Shown here: positions 9,124 to 17,219 of the stretch, in pieces
Layout: every line of letters starts with the position of its first letter
Numbering within the stretch: the first letter of the stretch is position 1
Source of the DNA: Comamonas koreensis
Lineage (GTDB): Bacteria; Pseudomonadota; Gammaproteobacteria; Burkholderiales; Burkholderiaceae_C
NCBI RefSeq assembly: GCF_021026195.1
Contig: NZ_JAJNCT010000028.1
Coordinates: 166,576 to 230,575, forward strand
DNA: 64,000 nt
Reading direction: 5' to 3'
Notes under the pieces: model-generated
Seen by the model: the letters and a program-made list of their open reading frames with translations, nothing else
The model's database searches: none
What the model was told of the DNA's origin: nothing
Made by a program: the position numbers and the translations under genes

Positions 9124-9552
9124 TCAGGCAGCCACGGTAGTCTGCGACGTGCTGCAGCTGGCGGCCGCAGAGCCACAGCGCCCCAGGCCTAGCGGCCCGG
9201 CCAGTGGCCGGGTCTGCTCCAGCGCATGCTGGGCCAGCTCATCGGCGCGTAGCTGCACCGCGCTGCCCTCCAACCGCACCGCAAAGCGCGGGGTGCAGCC
9301 CTCATCGGGGGCAGCGGCCTGGCCGGTGGCCAGCGCAATCGTCCAGTTGTGCAAGGGGCAGGCCACGCTGCTGCCAAACACCAGGCCTTGGGACAAGGGC
9401 CCGCCCTTGTGCGGGCAGCGGTCGAGCAGCGCAAACACCTCGCCGCTGGCGGTGCGGAACACGGCCACATCCAGCCCCTGGGCGCGGGCCACGCGGCGGG
9501 CGCCCAGCACCGGAATCTCATCGATGGCGCAGATGGTGATCCATTCATTCAT
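9124..9552 (-). CDS. nirD: Nitrite reductase (NADH) small subunit
   Basis: A Rieske-like small subunit that partners NirB in assimilatory nitrite reduction to ammonium. The 142-residue protein has the NirD fold: MNEWITICAIDEIPVLGARR at the start, then DRCPHKGGPLSQGLVFG and VACPLHNWTIALATG. The ATG at 9552 is preceded by AGGAG and preferred over the upstream ATG at 9579. The C-terminus carries an unusual tail with two Cys residues (GRCGSAAASCSTS) beyond the usual end of NirD at about 110 residues; its role is unknown. It lies 23 bases after nirB. Confidence 0.93.
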   Translation of the reverse strand: MNEWITICAIDEIPVLGARRVARAQGLDVAVFRTASGEVFALLDRCPHKGGPLSQGLVFGSSVACPLHNWTIALATGQAAAPDEGCTPRFAVRLEGSAVQLRADELAQHALEQTRPLAGPLGLGRCGSAAASCSTSQTTVAA

Positions 9553-9575
9553 ATCGGTCTCCTGGCGGCGCGGCA

Positions 9576-12101
9576 TCATGCGCCGGCGGTGGTGGTGGCG
9601 GGTACGGGTACGGGAGCGGAAAGGGCTGTCAACACAGGCGCAGCCTGCAGCGCGGGCAGCACCGGCAGCGGCTGGAACTGGCGCAAGTCCACGGCCGCCT
9701 TGTCGGTTTCAAACCAGGGGTCGGGTTCGCCCTCCAGCGCCTGCTGCAGCTGCGCCCAGAGCGCCTGGCGGCCGGCGGCATCGTCCAGAATGCGGCGCTT
9801 GACATAGTCCAGCCCCACCCGGTTCACGTAGTGCACCGTGCGCTCCAGGTACCAGCCCTCCAGCCGGTAGAGCTGCATGAAGGCGCCGGTGTACTCCAGC
9901 ACCTCCTCGGCGGTCTTGAGCTTGGTGAGAAAGTGCGCCACCTCGGTCTTGATGCCGCCGTTGCCGGCGATGTACATCTCCCAGCCCGAATCCACGCCAA
10001 TGATGCCGACATCCTTGATGCCCGATTCAGCGCAGTTGCGTGGGCAGCCGCTGACGGCAAACTTCACCTTGTGCGGCGCATACATGCGCCACATCGCGCG
10101 CTCCAGGTCCTTGCCCATCTGCGTGCTGTCCTGCGTGCCCATGCGGCACCATTCGCTGCCCACACAGGTCTTGACGGTGCGCAGCGCCTTGGCATAGGCG
10201 TGGCCGCAGGGCATGCCTATGTCGTTCCACACGCCCTGCAGGTCTTCCTTTTTCACGCCCAGCAGGTCAATGCGCTGGCCGCCAGTCACCTTCACGGTGG
10301 GGATCTGGTACTTGTCCACCACATCGGCAATGCGGCGCAGTTCGGCGGCCGTGGTCTCTCCGCCCCACATACGCGGGATCACGCTGTAGGTGCCATCCTT
10401 TTGGATGTTGGCATGGCTGCGCTCGTTGATGAAGCGGCTTTGCGGGTCGTCGCGCGCCTCCTTGGGCCAGGTGCTGATCAGGTAGTAGTTGATGGCCGGG
10501 CGGCAGCTGGCGCAGCCATTGGGCGTCTTCCACTCCATGAAGCGGAAGACGCTGTCCGTCGTCAGCAGCCGGTGCTCGCGGATGGCATCGCGCACCGCCT
10601 GGTGGCCATGCTCGCTGCAGCCGCACATGGGCTTGGTCTTGGGCGATGCCGAATAGTCACCGCCGACGGTGAACATGATGATCTGCTCGACCAGGCCGGT
10701 GCAGGAGCCGCAGCTGGCACTGGCCTTGGTGTGCTTGCGCACCTCGTCCAAGGTGAACAGGCCCTTGTCCTTGATGGCCTTGCAGATGGCGCCCTTGCTC
10801 ACGCCATTGCAGCCGCAGACCTCATCGGCATCGGCCAGCGCGGCGGCCTTGTTCTGGCCCTGGTGGCCAGCATCGCCGAGGTTGGATTCGCCAAACATCA
10901 GCTTGTCGCGGATATCGGCCACGCTGCGGCCTTCGCGCAGCAGCTTGAAGTACCAGCTGCCATCGACCGTATCGCCATACAGGCAGGCGCCCACCAGCCG
11001 GTCTTCCTTGATCACCAGCTTTTTGTAGACGCCCGAGTAGGGATCGCTCAGCACGATCTGCTCGGTGCCCTCCCCGCCCTGGAAATCCCCGGCCGAGAAC
11101 AGATCGATGCCGGTCACCTTGAGCTTGGTCGAGGTGAGCGAGCCTTGGTAGCGGCCAATGCCCAGCTCGGCCAGGTGGTTGGCCAGCACCTTGCCCTGCT
11201 CAAACAGCGGCGCCACCAAGCCGTAGGCAATGCCCCGGTGCGCCGCGCACTCGCCCACCGCATAGATGCGCGGGTCGGTGATGGTCTGCATAGTGTCGCT
11301 GACGACGATGCCCTGGTTCACATGCAGGTGCATGGCCTCGGCCAGTGCCGTGTTGGGGCGGATGCCGACAGCCATCACCACCAGGTCGGCTGCGATCTCG
11401 CGGCCATCGGCAAAGCGCAGCGCACGCACCCGGCCTTCGGCATTGCCCAGCAGCTCCTGGGTCTGCGCCTGCATGAAGAACTGCATGCCCCGCTCGATCA
11501 GCGATTTCTTCAGCAGCTGGCCGGCCTGGTCGTCCAGCTGGCGCTCCATCAGCCATTCGCCGGCATGCACCACCGCTACCTGCATGCCGCGCTTCATCAG
11601 GCCATTGGCCGCCTCCAGCCCCAGCAGGCCGCCGCCAATCACCACCGCATGGCGCCAGCTGCTGGCCGCATCGATCATCGCCTGGGTATCGGCAATGTCG
11701 CGGTAGGCCAGCACACCTTGCAGCTCCTTGCCGGCAATCGGCAGCATGAAAGGGTTGGAGCCGGTCGCCAGAATGAGCCGGTCGTAGTCGGCCGTCACCG
11801 CCTCGCCCTGGGCATTGCGGGCATGTACCACGCGGCGGGCGCGGTCCACCGCATGCACCGTGCAGCCGGCATGCAGGCGCACGCCATGCGTCTCGTACCA
11901 GCTCCAGTCGTTGAGGACGATGTCCTCCAAGGTCTGCTCGCCCGCCAGCACCGGCGACAGCAGGATGCGGTTGTAGTTGGGGTGCGGCTCCGCGCCAAAT
12001 ACCGTTATCTCGTACAAATCCGGGGCCAGGGCCAGCAGCTCTTCGAGCGCACGCACACCCGCCATACCGTTGCCAACCATGACCAACTTGATTTTTTTCA
12101 T
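9576..12101 (-). CDS. nirB: Nitrite reductase (NADH) large subunit
   Basis: This cytoplasmic siroheme enzyme reduces nitrite to ammonium with NADH. The 841-residue protein has an N-terminal FAD/NAD-binding region (GNGMAGVRALEEL), two successive BFD-like 2Fe-2S segments (CGCNGVSKGAICK...CGSC and MCGCSEHGHQAV...CASC) and the C-terminal siroheme/4Fe-4S domain with CVGSEWC and SGCPRNCAES. The ATG at 12101 begins MKKIKLVMVGNGMAG and has a GGGAA ribosome site; the longer upstream open frame runs through the leader and terminator and is not coding. It is the first gene of the operon, under a sigma-54 promoter and an attenuating leader. Confidence 0.96.
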   Translation of the reverse strand: MKKIKLVMVGNGMAGVRALEELLALAPDLYEITVFGAEPHPNYNRILLSPVLAGEQTLEDIVLNDWSWYETHGVRLHAGCTVHAVDRARRVVHARNAQGEAVTADYDRLILATGSNPFMLPIAGKELQGVLAYRDIADTQAMIDAASSWRHAVVIGGGLLGLEAANGLMKRGMQVAVVHAGEWLMERQLDDQAGQLLKKSLIERGMQFFMQAQTQELLGNAEGRVRALRFADGREIAADLVVMAVGIRPNTALAEAMHLHVNQGIVVSDTMQTITDPRIYAVGECAAHRGIAYGLVAPLFEQGKVLANHLAELGIGRYQGSLTSTKLKVTGIDLFSAGDFQGGEGTEQIVLSDPYSGVYKKLVIKEDRLVGACLYGDTVDGSWYFKLLREGRSVADIRDKLMFGESNLGDAGHQGQNKAAALADADEVCGCNGVSKGAICKAIKDKGLFTLDEVRKHTKASASCGSCTGLVEQIIMFTVGGDYSASPKTKPMCGCSEHGHQAVRDAIREHRLLTTDSVFRFMEWKTPNGCASCRPAINYYLISTWPKEARDDPQSRFINERSHANIQKDGTYSVIPRMWGGETTAAELRRIADVVDKYQIPTVKVTGGQRIDLLGVKKEDLQGVWNDIGMPCGHAYAKALRTVKTCVGSEWCRMGTQDSTQMGKDLERAMWRMYAPHKVKFAVSGCPRNCAESGIKDVGIIGVDSGWEMYIAGNGGIKTEVAHFLTKLKTAEEVLEYTGAFMQLYRLEGWYLERTVHYVNRVGLDYVKRRILDDAAGRQALWAQLQQALEGEPDPWFETDKAAVDLRQFQPLPVLPALQAAPVLTALSAPVPVPATTTAGA

Positions 12102-12122
12102 AGCATTTCCCGTGGGCAGCAC

Positions 12123-12175
12123 AAAAAAAAGACGTCTAGGCGCCGCATGCCAGGCATGCGCGCTTAGACGTCTTT
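12123..12175 (-). terminator. Leader terminator (attenuator) before nirB
   Basis: On the minus strand a long hairpin with outer arms AGACGTCTA / TAGACGTCT and GC-rich inner arms is followed by eight T residues, ending about 22 bases before the nirB start. As it lies between promoter and gene it should block transcription unless antiterminated, which fits the NasR-type regulator encoded at 15841-17142. Confidence 0.85.
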
Positions 12176-12185
12176 GTCTTTGGAC

Positions 12186-12229
12186 GGCAGCGCCACTTTG
12201 CACCACCATCCGGTGGCCGCCATGGCCAC
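12186..12229 (-). promoter_or_regulatory. ANTAR-type tandem hairpins in the nirB leader
   Basis: Two hairpins precede the leader terminator. The first (12213-12229) has a 6-bp stem GTGGCC / GGCCAC with loop ATGGC. The second (12186-12207) has an 8-bp stem including G-U pairs, GGTGGTGC / GCGCTGCC, with the hexaloop AAAGTG. Known ANTAR targets are paired hairpins with hexaloops carrying A at position 1 and G at position 4; the second loop fits exactly and the first fits at A1 and G4 but has five bases. Confidence 0.65.
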
Positions 12230-12240
12230 GCCAACAACTA

Positions 12241-12257
12241 TGCAAGTTCCATACCAA
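12241..12257 (-). promoter_or_regulatory. Sigma-54 promoter of nirB operon
   Basis: On the minus strand TTGGTATGGAACTTGCA has GG and GC exactly 10 bases apart, the spacing of -24/-12 RpoN promoters (consensus TGGCAC-N5-TTGCA). Transcription should begin about 12 bases downstream, near 12230, giving a leader of about 130 bases. The same element precedes nrtA. Confidence 0.75.
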
Positions 12258-12345
12258 GTTGGCTGTCGACGCGCGCCCGCAGCCGCGCATCGTCTGTGCA
12301 CATTTTTTGTGCTGCTTGCGTGCCGCGCTGCCTCATTTGCGTGCA

Positions 12346-12373
12346 TAAAAAAGGCGCTCCGTGGGGAGCGCCT
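12346..12373 (-). terminator. Terminator of nrtABD operon
   Basis: On the minus strand the perfect 9-bp stem AGGCGCTCC / GGAGCGCCT with a 4-base loop is followed by six T residues, 23 bases after the nrtD stop. It separates the nrt operon from the nirB promoter. Confidence 0.85.
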
Positions 12374-12395
12374 GGGGCGGCATCAATGGCAGCGC

Positions 12396-13229
12396 TCAGG
12401 CCACCTTCTCCACATGCACCTGGCGGGTGTAGAGAAAGTCGATCACCGCCTTGCGGCAGGCCTGGTACTGCGCATCCTCGGCCAAGGCCACCCGGTTGCG
12501 CGGGCGGGCCAGGGGCACCGGCAGCACCTCGCCGATCGTCGCGGCCGGCCCATTGGTCATCATCACGATCTTGTCGGACAGCAGCACGGCTTCATCCACA
12601 TCATGGGTCACCATCACCACGGTGCTGCGCGTACGCGCAACGATCTCCAGCAGCTCATCCTGCAGCTTGGCGCGGGTGAGAGCATCCAGCGCGCCAAAGG
12701 GCTCGTCCATCAGCAGCACCTGGGGCTCCATCGACAAGGCCCGGGCAATGCCCACGCGCTGCTTCATGCCACCCGATATCTCGCCGGGGCGCTTTTGCGC
12801 CGCGTGGGTCAAGCCCACCAGCGCCAGCGCGGCATCGGTGCGGGCGACGAGCTGGGCCTTGCGCTCGCGCCCGCCAAACACCCGCTCGACTGCCAGGTGC
12901 ACATTGGCCCAGCAGGTCAGCCAGGGCAGCAGCGAATGGTTCTGGAACACCACAGCCCGCTGCGGCCCGGGGCCCTTGATCTCGCGGTTGGCGCAGAGCA
13001 AAGTGCCTTCGCTGGGGCTGGTCAGGCCGGCAATCAGGTTCAGCAAGGTGGATTTGCCGCAGCCCGAGTGGCCGATCAGGCTGACAAACTCGCCCTGGGC
13101 AATCTCCAGGTTGATGCCCTGCAGCGCCTGGAACAGGCCCTTGGCAGTCTTGAAGCTTTGCGCCACCTGCTGGATCTCGATGTACTTGTCCTGGGGCGTA
13201 GCGGGGATGTTGAGCGTATTGGGCGTCAT
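12396..13229 (-). CDS. nrtD: Nitrate ABC transporter ATP-binding protein
   Basis: ATPase that drives nitrate/nitrite import with the NrtA and NrtB proteins encoded upstream. The 277-residue protein has Walker A GHSGCGKST, the signature ISGGMKQRVGIARAL, Walker B VLLMDEP and the switch His in VMVTHDVDEA. It belongs to the NrtD/SsuB/TauB branch. Its ATG overlaps the nrtB stop (ATGA), which indicates translational coupling. It is the last gene of its operon, followed by a strong terminator. Confidence 0.93.
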   Translation of the reverse strand: MTPNTLNIPATPQDKYIEIQQVAQSFKTAKGLFQALQGINLEIAQGEFVSLIGHSGCGKSTLLNLIAGLTSPSEGTLLCANREIKGPGPQRAVVFQNHSLLPWLTCWANVHLAVERVFGGRERKAQLVARTDAALALVGLTHAAQKRPGEISGGMKQRVGIARALSMEPQVLLMDEPFGALDALTRAKLQDELLEIVARTRSTVVMVTHDVDEAVLLSDKIVMMTNGPAATIGEVLPVPLARPRNRVALAEDAQYQACRKAVIDFLYTRQVHVEKVA

Positions 13230-14212
13230 GCCTTGACCTCCTCAAAAGTGAAAGCCGAGGCCAGGCGGATCAGCGCCCATTCCAGCAGCAGGCCGACCAG
13301 GCCGATGACAAAGATCGCAATGATGATGTTCTTGACATTGAGGTTGTTCCACTCGTCCCAGACCCAGAAGCCAATGCCCACGCCACCGGTCAGCATCTCG
13401 GCAGCGACGATCACCAGCCAGGCGGTGCCCACGGCCAGGCGCACACCGGTCAGCATGTAGGGCAGCACGGCGGGGAAGAGAATGGTGGTGGCGATCTTCC
13501 ACTCGCTCAAGTTCAGCACCCGCGCCACATTCATATAGTCCTGCGGCACGCGCTGCACACCCACGGCCGTGTTGATCACCATCGGCCAGATCGAGCAGAT
13601 GAAGATGGTCCAGATCGCCGCCGGGTTCGCGCCCTTGAACACCAGCAGGCCAATCGGCAGCCAGGCCAGCGGAGACACCGGGCGCAGCAGGCTGATCACC
13701 GGGTTGAACATGCGCGAGAGAAACTCGAAGCGGCCGATGACAAAGCCCAGCGGAATGCCGACCAGCGCCGCCAGGCCAAAGCCGATGCTCACCCGCTGCA
13801 GCGAGGCCAGCACATTCCAGCCCACGCCCTGGTCATTGGGGCCGTTGCGGTAGAAGGGATCGCGAAAGATCTCCTGCGCCTGCAGCCAGGTCTCCTGCGG
13901 TCCGGGAATGCCGGGGTTGCCCTGGGCGATGATGGACCACAGCACCAGCAACAGGCCAAAGCCCAGCACCGGTGGCAGCAGGTTTTGCACCAGGCTGCCA
14001 AAGCGCTGCTGCCAGGCGGCAGCCAGATCGCGTGGGGCCGCAGCAGCAGGCGCTGATGGCACTGTTGGCGCTGAGGGCTCGGCCGCCGCAGCCAGCCCGG
14101 CGGTAGGCAGGCTGCGCGCCATGTGCTCATGGATGGACAAGACCTTGCGCTCGGCCGGGGCCGGGCCCGATGTCGGCAAGGGCGACAGACTCTCTCGCAG
14201 TGCAGCTGGCAT
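13226..14212 (-). CDS. nrtB: Nitrate ABC transporter permease
   Basis: Inner-membrane permease of the nitrate/nitrite importer. The 328-residue protein has an Ala/Pro-rich cytoplasmic N-terminal extension of about 80 residues, then a BPD-type permease domain with several membrane segments (LLPPVLGFGLLLVLWSII, IGFGLAALVGIPLGFVIG, IIIAIFVIGLVGLLLEWAL) and an EAA-like loop (MNVARVLNLSEWKIATTILFPAVLP). The ATG at 14212 has an AAGGAG site 6 bases upstream; an earlier in-frame ATG overlaps nrtA. It lies 13 bases after nrtA. Confidence 0.92.
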   Translation of the reverse strand: MPAALRESLSPLPTSGPAPAERKVLSIHEHMARSLPTAGLAAAAEPSAPTVPSAPAAAAPRDLAAAWQQRFGSLVQNLLPPVLGFGLLLVLWSIIAQGNPGIPGPQETWLQAQEIFRDPFYRNGPNDQGVGWNVLASLQRVSIGFGLAALVGIPLGFVIGRFEFLSRMFNPVISLLRPVSPLAWLPIGLLVFKGANPAAIWTIFICSIWPMVINTAVGVQRVPQDYMNVARVLNLSEWKIATTILFPAVLPYMLTGVRLAVGTAWLVIVAAEMLTGGVGIGFWVWDEWNNLNVKNIIIAIFVIGLVGLLLEWALIRLASAFTFEEVKA

Positions 14213-14225
14213 GGGGTGCTCCTTA

Positions 14226-15521
14226 TCAGGCTTTGATCGCAAAGCTGTCGGCGTACTTGGCGGGGTCCGAACCATCCCAGACCTTGCCGTCGATCAGCTG
14301 GCTGCTGCGCATGTCCGACTTGGGCACGGCCATCTTCAGCTGCGTGGCCGCTTCCTTGTACAGCGCGGTCTGGTTGATCTTTTTCGCGACGGCCAAGTAG
14401 TCGGGGTGGTTCTTCAGCAAACCCCAGCGCTTGTGCTGGGTGAGGAACCACATGCCATCGGACAGGTAGGGGTAGCTGGCATCGCCGTCGGCAAAGAACT
14501 TCATGTGGTTGGGGTCGTCCCAGGTCTTGCCCATGCCATTCTGGTAGCGGCCCAGAATGCGCTGGTTGATCGCATCCACGCTGGTGTTCACATAGGCCTT
14601 GCCGGCAATGGTCTCGGCCATCTTCTGCTTGTTCTGCAGGCTGGCATCGATCCAGCGGCCCGCCTCCAGGATGGCCATGGTCACGGCGCGCGCGGTGTTG
14701 GGGTGGCGGCTGACAAAGTCCTGCGTGCAGCCCAGCACCTTTTCCGGGTGGTCGCGCCAGATGTCCTGGGTGGTGACGGCCGTGATGCCGATGCTATCCA
14801 TGATCGCGCGGTGGCCCCAGGGCTCGCCCACGCAAAAGCCATCCATATTGCCCACGCGCATATTGGCCACCATCTGCGGCGGCGGCACGGTGATCACCTT
14901 GGCATCCTTGAGCGGGTGGATGCCCGCGCTGGCCAGCCAGTAGTAGAGCCACATCGCATGGGTGCCTGTGGGGAAGGTCTGTGCAAAGGTGTATTCGCGC
15001 TTCTCGGCAGCCATCAGCTTGGCGAGCGAGGCGGCATCCACCGCGCCTTTGTCCGCCAGCTTTTTGGACAGGGTGATCGCCTGGCCATTGCGGTTGAGCG
15101 TCATCAGCACCGCCATGTCCTTTTGCGGGCTGCCCACGCCCAGCTGCACGCCATAGACCAGGCCGTAGAGCACATGGGCCATGTCCAGGTCGCCATTGGT
15201 CAGCTTGTCGCGCACACCGGCCCAGCTGGCTTCCTTGGTCGGCGTGATCTTGACGCCGTACTTCTGGTCCAGGCCCAGCACCGAGGCCATCACGACGCTG
15301 GCGCAGTCGGTCAGCGGGATAAAGCCGATGTTGACCTCTTTTTTCTCGGGCGCATCCGAGCCAGCGGCCCAAACACCCTGGTGGCCCAGCGCGCTGTAGA
15401 CAAAGGTGGCCGCTGCGGCCTGGGCGCCATGGCGCAGAAACTGGCGGCGGCCGGCCTGGGCCGACGGAGCGGGCGAGGCCTCGGCCGCCGGGGCGGTATC
15501 AGTGGTGGGGCGTGTCGTCAT
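14226..15521 (-). CDS. nrtA: Nitrate-binding protein, NrtA/NasF family
   Basis: Periplasmic binding protein for nitrate import, and first gene of nrtA-nrtB-nrtD. The 431-residue protein has a Tat-like signal (GRRQFLRHGAQAAAATFVYSAL) and the CmpA/NrtA core (NIGFIPLTDCASVVMA, MAHVLYGLVYGVQLG, NMDGFCVGEPWGHRAIMD). The ATG at 15521 is preceded by GGAG at a slightly long spacing; an in-frame ATG at 15551 sits immediately after the leader terminator and is less likely. Expression should depend on the sigma-54 element and attenuator upstream. Confidence 0.93.
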   Translation of the reverse strand: MTTRPTTDTAPAAEASPAPSAQAGRRQFLRHGAQAAAATFVYSALGHQGVWAAGSDAPEKKEVNIGFIPLTDCASVVMASVLGLDQKYGVKITPTKEASWAGVRDKLTNGDLDMAHVLYGLVYGVQLGVGSPQKDMAVLMTLNRNGQAITLSKKLADKGAVDAASLAKLMAAEKREYTFAQTFPTGTHAMWLYYWLASAGIHPLKDAKVITVPPPQMVANMRVGNMDGFCVGEPWGHRAIMDSIGITAVTTQDIWRDHPEKVLGCTQDFVSRHPNTARAVTMAILEAGRWIDASLQNKQKMAETIAGKAYVNTSVDAINQRILGRYQNGMGKTWDDPNHMKFFADGDASYPYLSDGMWFLTQHKRWGLLKNHPDYLAVAKKINQTALYKEAATQLKMAVPKSDMRSSQLIDGKVWDGSDPAKYADSFAIKA

Positions 15522-15560
15522 TCTGGTCGGACTCCATCGAAAGCGTTGCATGTTCCAAAA

Positions 15561-15617
15561 ACAAAAAACGGCGTCCTTCCGCTGATGGCTTGCACCATCA
15601 GGAAAGGGACGCCGTTG
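15561..15617 (-). terminator. Leader terminator (attenuator) before nrtA
   Basis: On the minus strand the perfect 10-bp stem AACGGCGTCC / GGACGCCGTT is followed by TTTTTG and encloses an apical CTGATGG / CCATCAG hairpin with a GCAA-containing loop. It ends about 40 bases before the nrtA start, so it is an attenuator in the leader. Confidence 0.85.
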
Positions 15618-15646
15618 TCCCGAAATAACTCGCGATTACCGGAAAC

Positions 15647-15664
15647 AGGCCGCCTTTGGCCTGG
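15647..15664 (-). promoter_or_regulatory. ANTAR-type hairpin in the nrtA leader
   Basis: A perfect 6-bp stem CAGGCC / GGCCTG holds the hexaloop AAAGGC with A at position 1 and G at position 4, as expected for ANTAR protein targets. The second hairpin of the pair is not clear here; bases 15622-15644 can fold only weakly. Confidence 0.6.
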
Positions 15665-15678
15665 TTGAGGAGATCAAT

Positions 15679-15695
15679 GCATATTCCATGCCAAT
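15679..15695 (-). promoter_or_regulatory. Sigma-54 promoter of nrt operon
   Basis: On the minus strand TTGGCATGGAATATGCA has GG and GC 10 bases apart, matching a -24/-12 RpoN promoter and closely resembling the element at 12241-12257. The predicted start is near 15668, just before the ANTAR-type hairpin. Confidence 0.72.
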
Positions 15696-15840
15696 TTAGA
15701 AAATGCGGTGCTGCTCTCTGGCGTGCAGACCGCTGCCAGCACCGATTGCCCTCTACCGTCCCTGCAATGGTGCATTGCAGCAGCTGGCTGCAGGATGGCT
15801 GCCATGCTTTGGTGCGCAGGCGCGTTGGTAGCGGCCCGGA

Positions 15841-17142
15841 TCAGCGGCGCTCGGGGGCGGCAGGCGTGGCAGGCGCTCCAGGCACGGTGGGCACCAAGGC
15901 CGCCATCGCCAGCACCGCCTCGGCCACCTCCTGCATGCGCTTGTTCTGGTTCATCGCCGTCTGGCGCAGCAGCTGGTAGGCATCGCTCTCGCTGAGCTGG
16001 TGCTGGGCCATCAGCAGGCCCTTGGCGCGCTCCAGGGTCTTGCGCTCATGCAGGGCAGTGCGGGCTTCGTGGATCTGGCTCTGCATGGTCTGCAGCCGCT
16101 GCGCTTGCTGCTGCACCAGCGACAAGATATCGCGCCCCAGCGCCGGCGCGCCCACGGCATCCGGCGACCAGGCATCGGGCGGCGCCGAGGCTTCAAAAAA
16201 AGCCATGCCGCCCTCTATGGCCCCAGCAACCCCTTCGGCGCCCGGCGGCAGCGCCTGCAAGGCCGCCAGCGCTTGCTCCTGGGCCTGCAGCTTGTGCAGG
16301 CACAGCACCTGCAGTTCCTGCGCCACCAGAGTCTCCACGCCATGCAAGGCATCGAGCCGGTGGCTGCAGGCGGCAAACCAATCGGCGCTCCAGCTGCGGT
16401 TCAGGCTGGCGCCGGTGGCGGTGTGGGCCACGCGGCGCATGCGCTCCACCGCCGCCATATCGGTATCTCCCGCCACATGGGCCTGCCACAGCAGCAGCAC
16501 GCGGGCGCTGGCCAAGCTGGCAAACACCTCAAAACAGCGCTCCTGCGATTCGATCAGGTGCAGCCACTGCGCCCGGGCGCCAGGCTGCAGTTGGCCTGAG
16601 GCAAAGGCGCTGGTGCCGCAGGCGCGCTCCTGCCCGGCCAGCTCCTTGCCCTGCATCAGGTGGAACAGGGCCACCAGCATGCGCGATATCTCGGGCTCGT
16701 TGGCGCTGTCGGCCGCCTCAAACACCACCGCCAGGCAGCCGGCAATCAGGCGCGCAAAGGCATCGGTACAGACCGCCGGTGTCAGCCCGCCGGCCTGCAC
16801 CTGGGCGCGCAGCGCAGGCAGGGCCGCCACGCCTTGCAAGGTATAGGCAATCGCATTGCACAGCCGTGCGCCGCTGCCGCCCGAGGGGTGCGGGCCCAGG
16901 CGATCGAGCTCATCGCGCACGTTGGCGATCTGTGCATCCGCCAGCAGCCGCTGGGGCGCCAGCAGCTCGGCGCCCTGCGCGCCGCCGCTGGCCAGCACCA
17001 TATTAGACAGCCCGCGCTCCTTTTGCAGCGCATGCACCAGCGAGGACATGGCCACCACCAGCGAGCAGGCCTTGCCCAGCTGTTCCAGCGCAGCCATCTC
17101 ATGCTGGCGGGCAGCGACCAGAAAATGCAGGGAAGACTTCAT
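15841..17142 (-). CDS. nasR: NIT-ANTAR nitrate-responsive antiterminator
   Basis: This 433-residue protein has an all-helical nitrate/nitrite-sensing (NIT) region beginning near residue 25 (VVAMSSLVHALQKERGLSNMVLASG) and a C-terminal ANTAR RNA-binding domain at about residues 345-410 (ERAKGLLMAQHQLSESDAYQLLR). In Klebsiella, NasR of this architecture binds leader hairpins in response to nitrate or nitrite and prevents termination before the nas operon. The two leaders found here before nirB and nrtA are its obvious targets. It is encoded just upstream of the nrt operon on the same strand, with its own transcription probable. Confidence 0.92.
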   Translation of the reverse strand: MKSSLHFLVAARQHEMAALEQLGKACSLVVAMSSLVHALQKERGLSNMVLASGGAQGAELLAPQRLLADAQIANVRDELDRLGPHPSGGSGARLCNAIAYTLQGVAALPALRAQVQAGGLTPAVCTDAFARLIAGCLAVVFEAADSANEPEISRMLVALFHLMQGKELAGQERACGTSAFASGQLQPGARAQWLHLIESQERCFEVFASLASARVLLLWQAHVAGDTDMAAVERMRRVAHTATGASLNRSWSADWFAACSHRLDALHGVETLVAQELQVLCLHKLQAQEQALAALQALPPGAEGVAGAIEGGMAFFEASAPPDAWSPDAVGAPALGRDILSLVQQQAQRLQTMQSQIHEARTALHERKTLERAKGLLMAQHQLSESDAYQLLRQTAMNQNKRMQEVAEAVLAMAALVPTVPGAPATPAAPERR

Positions 17143-17219
17143 AAACGCGCACCAACGATGTTGAGCGCTCTACCCAGCAGGTTTCATGCCATGCCCGCCG
17201 GGGCATGGCCGCAGGCCGC

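Noticed and set aside
6507..9140. 877-codon plus-strand frame opposite nasA
   Set aside because: The opposite strand encodes a complete nitrate reductase with all cofactor motifs; the shadow translation is Gln/His/Ala-rich noise.
9831..12167. 778-codon plus-strand frame opposite nirB
   Set aside because: It also runs across the nirB leader and terminator; no motifs, while NirB is unambiguous.
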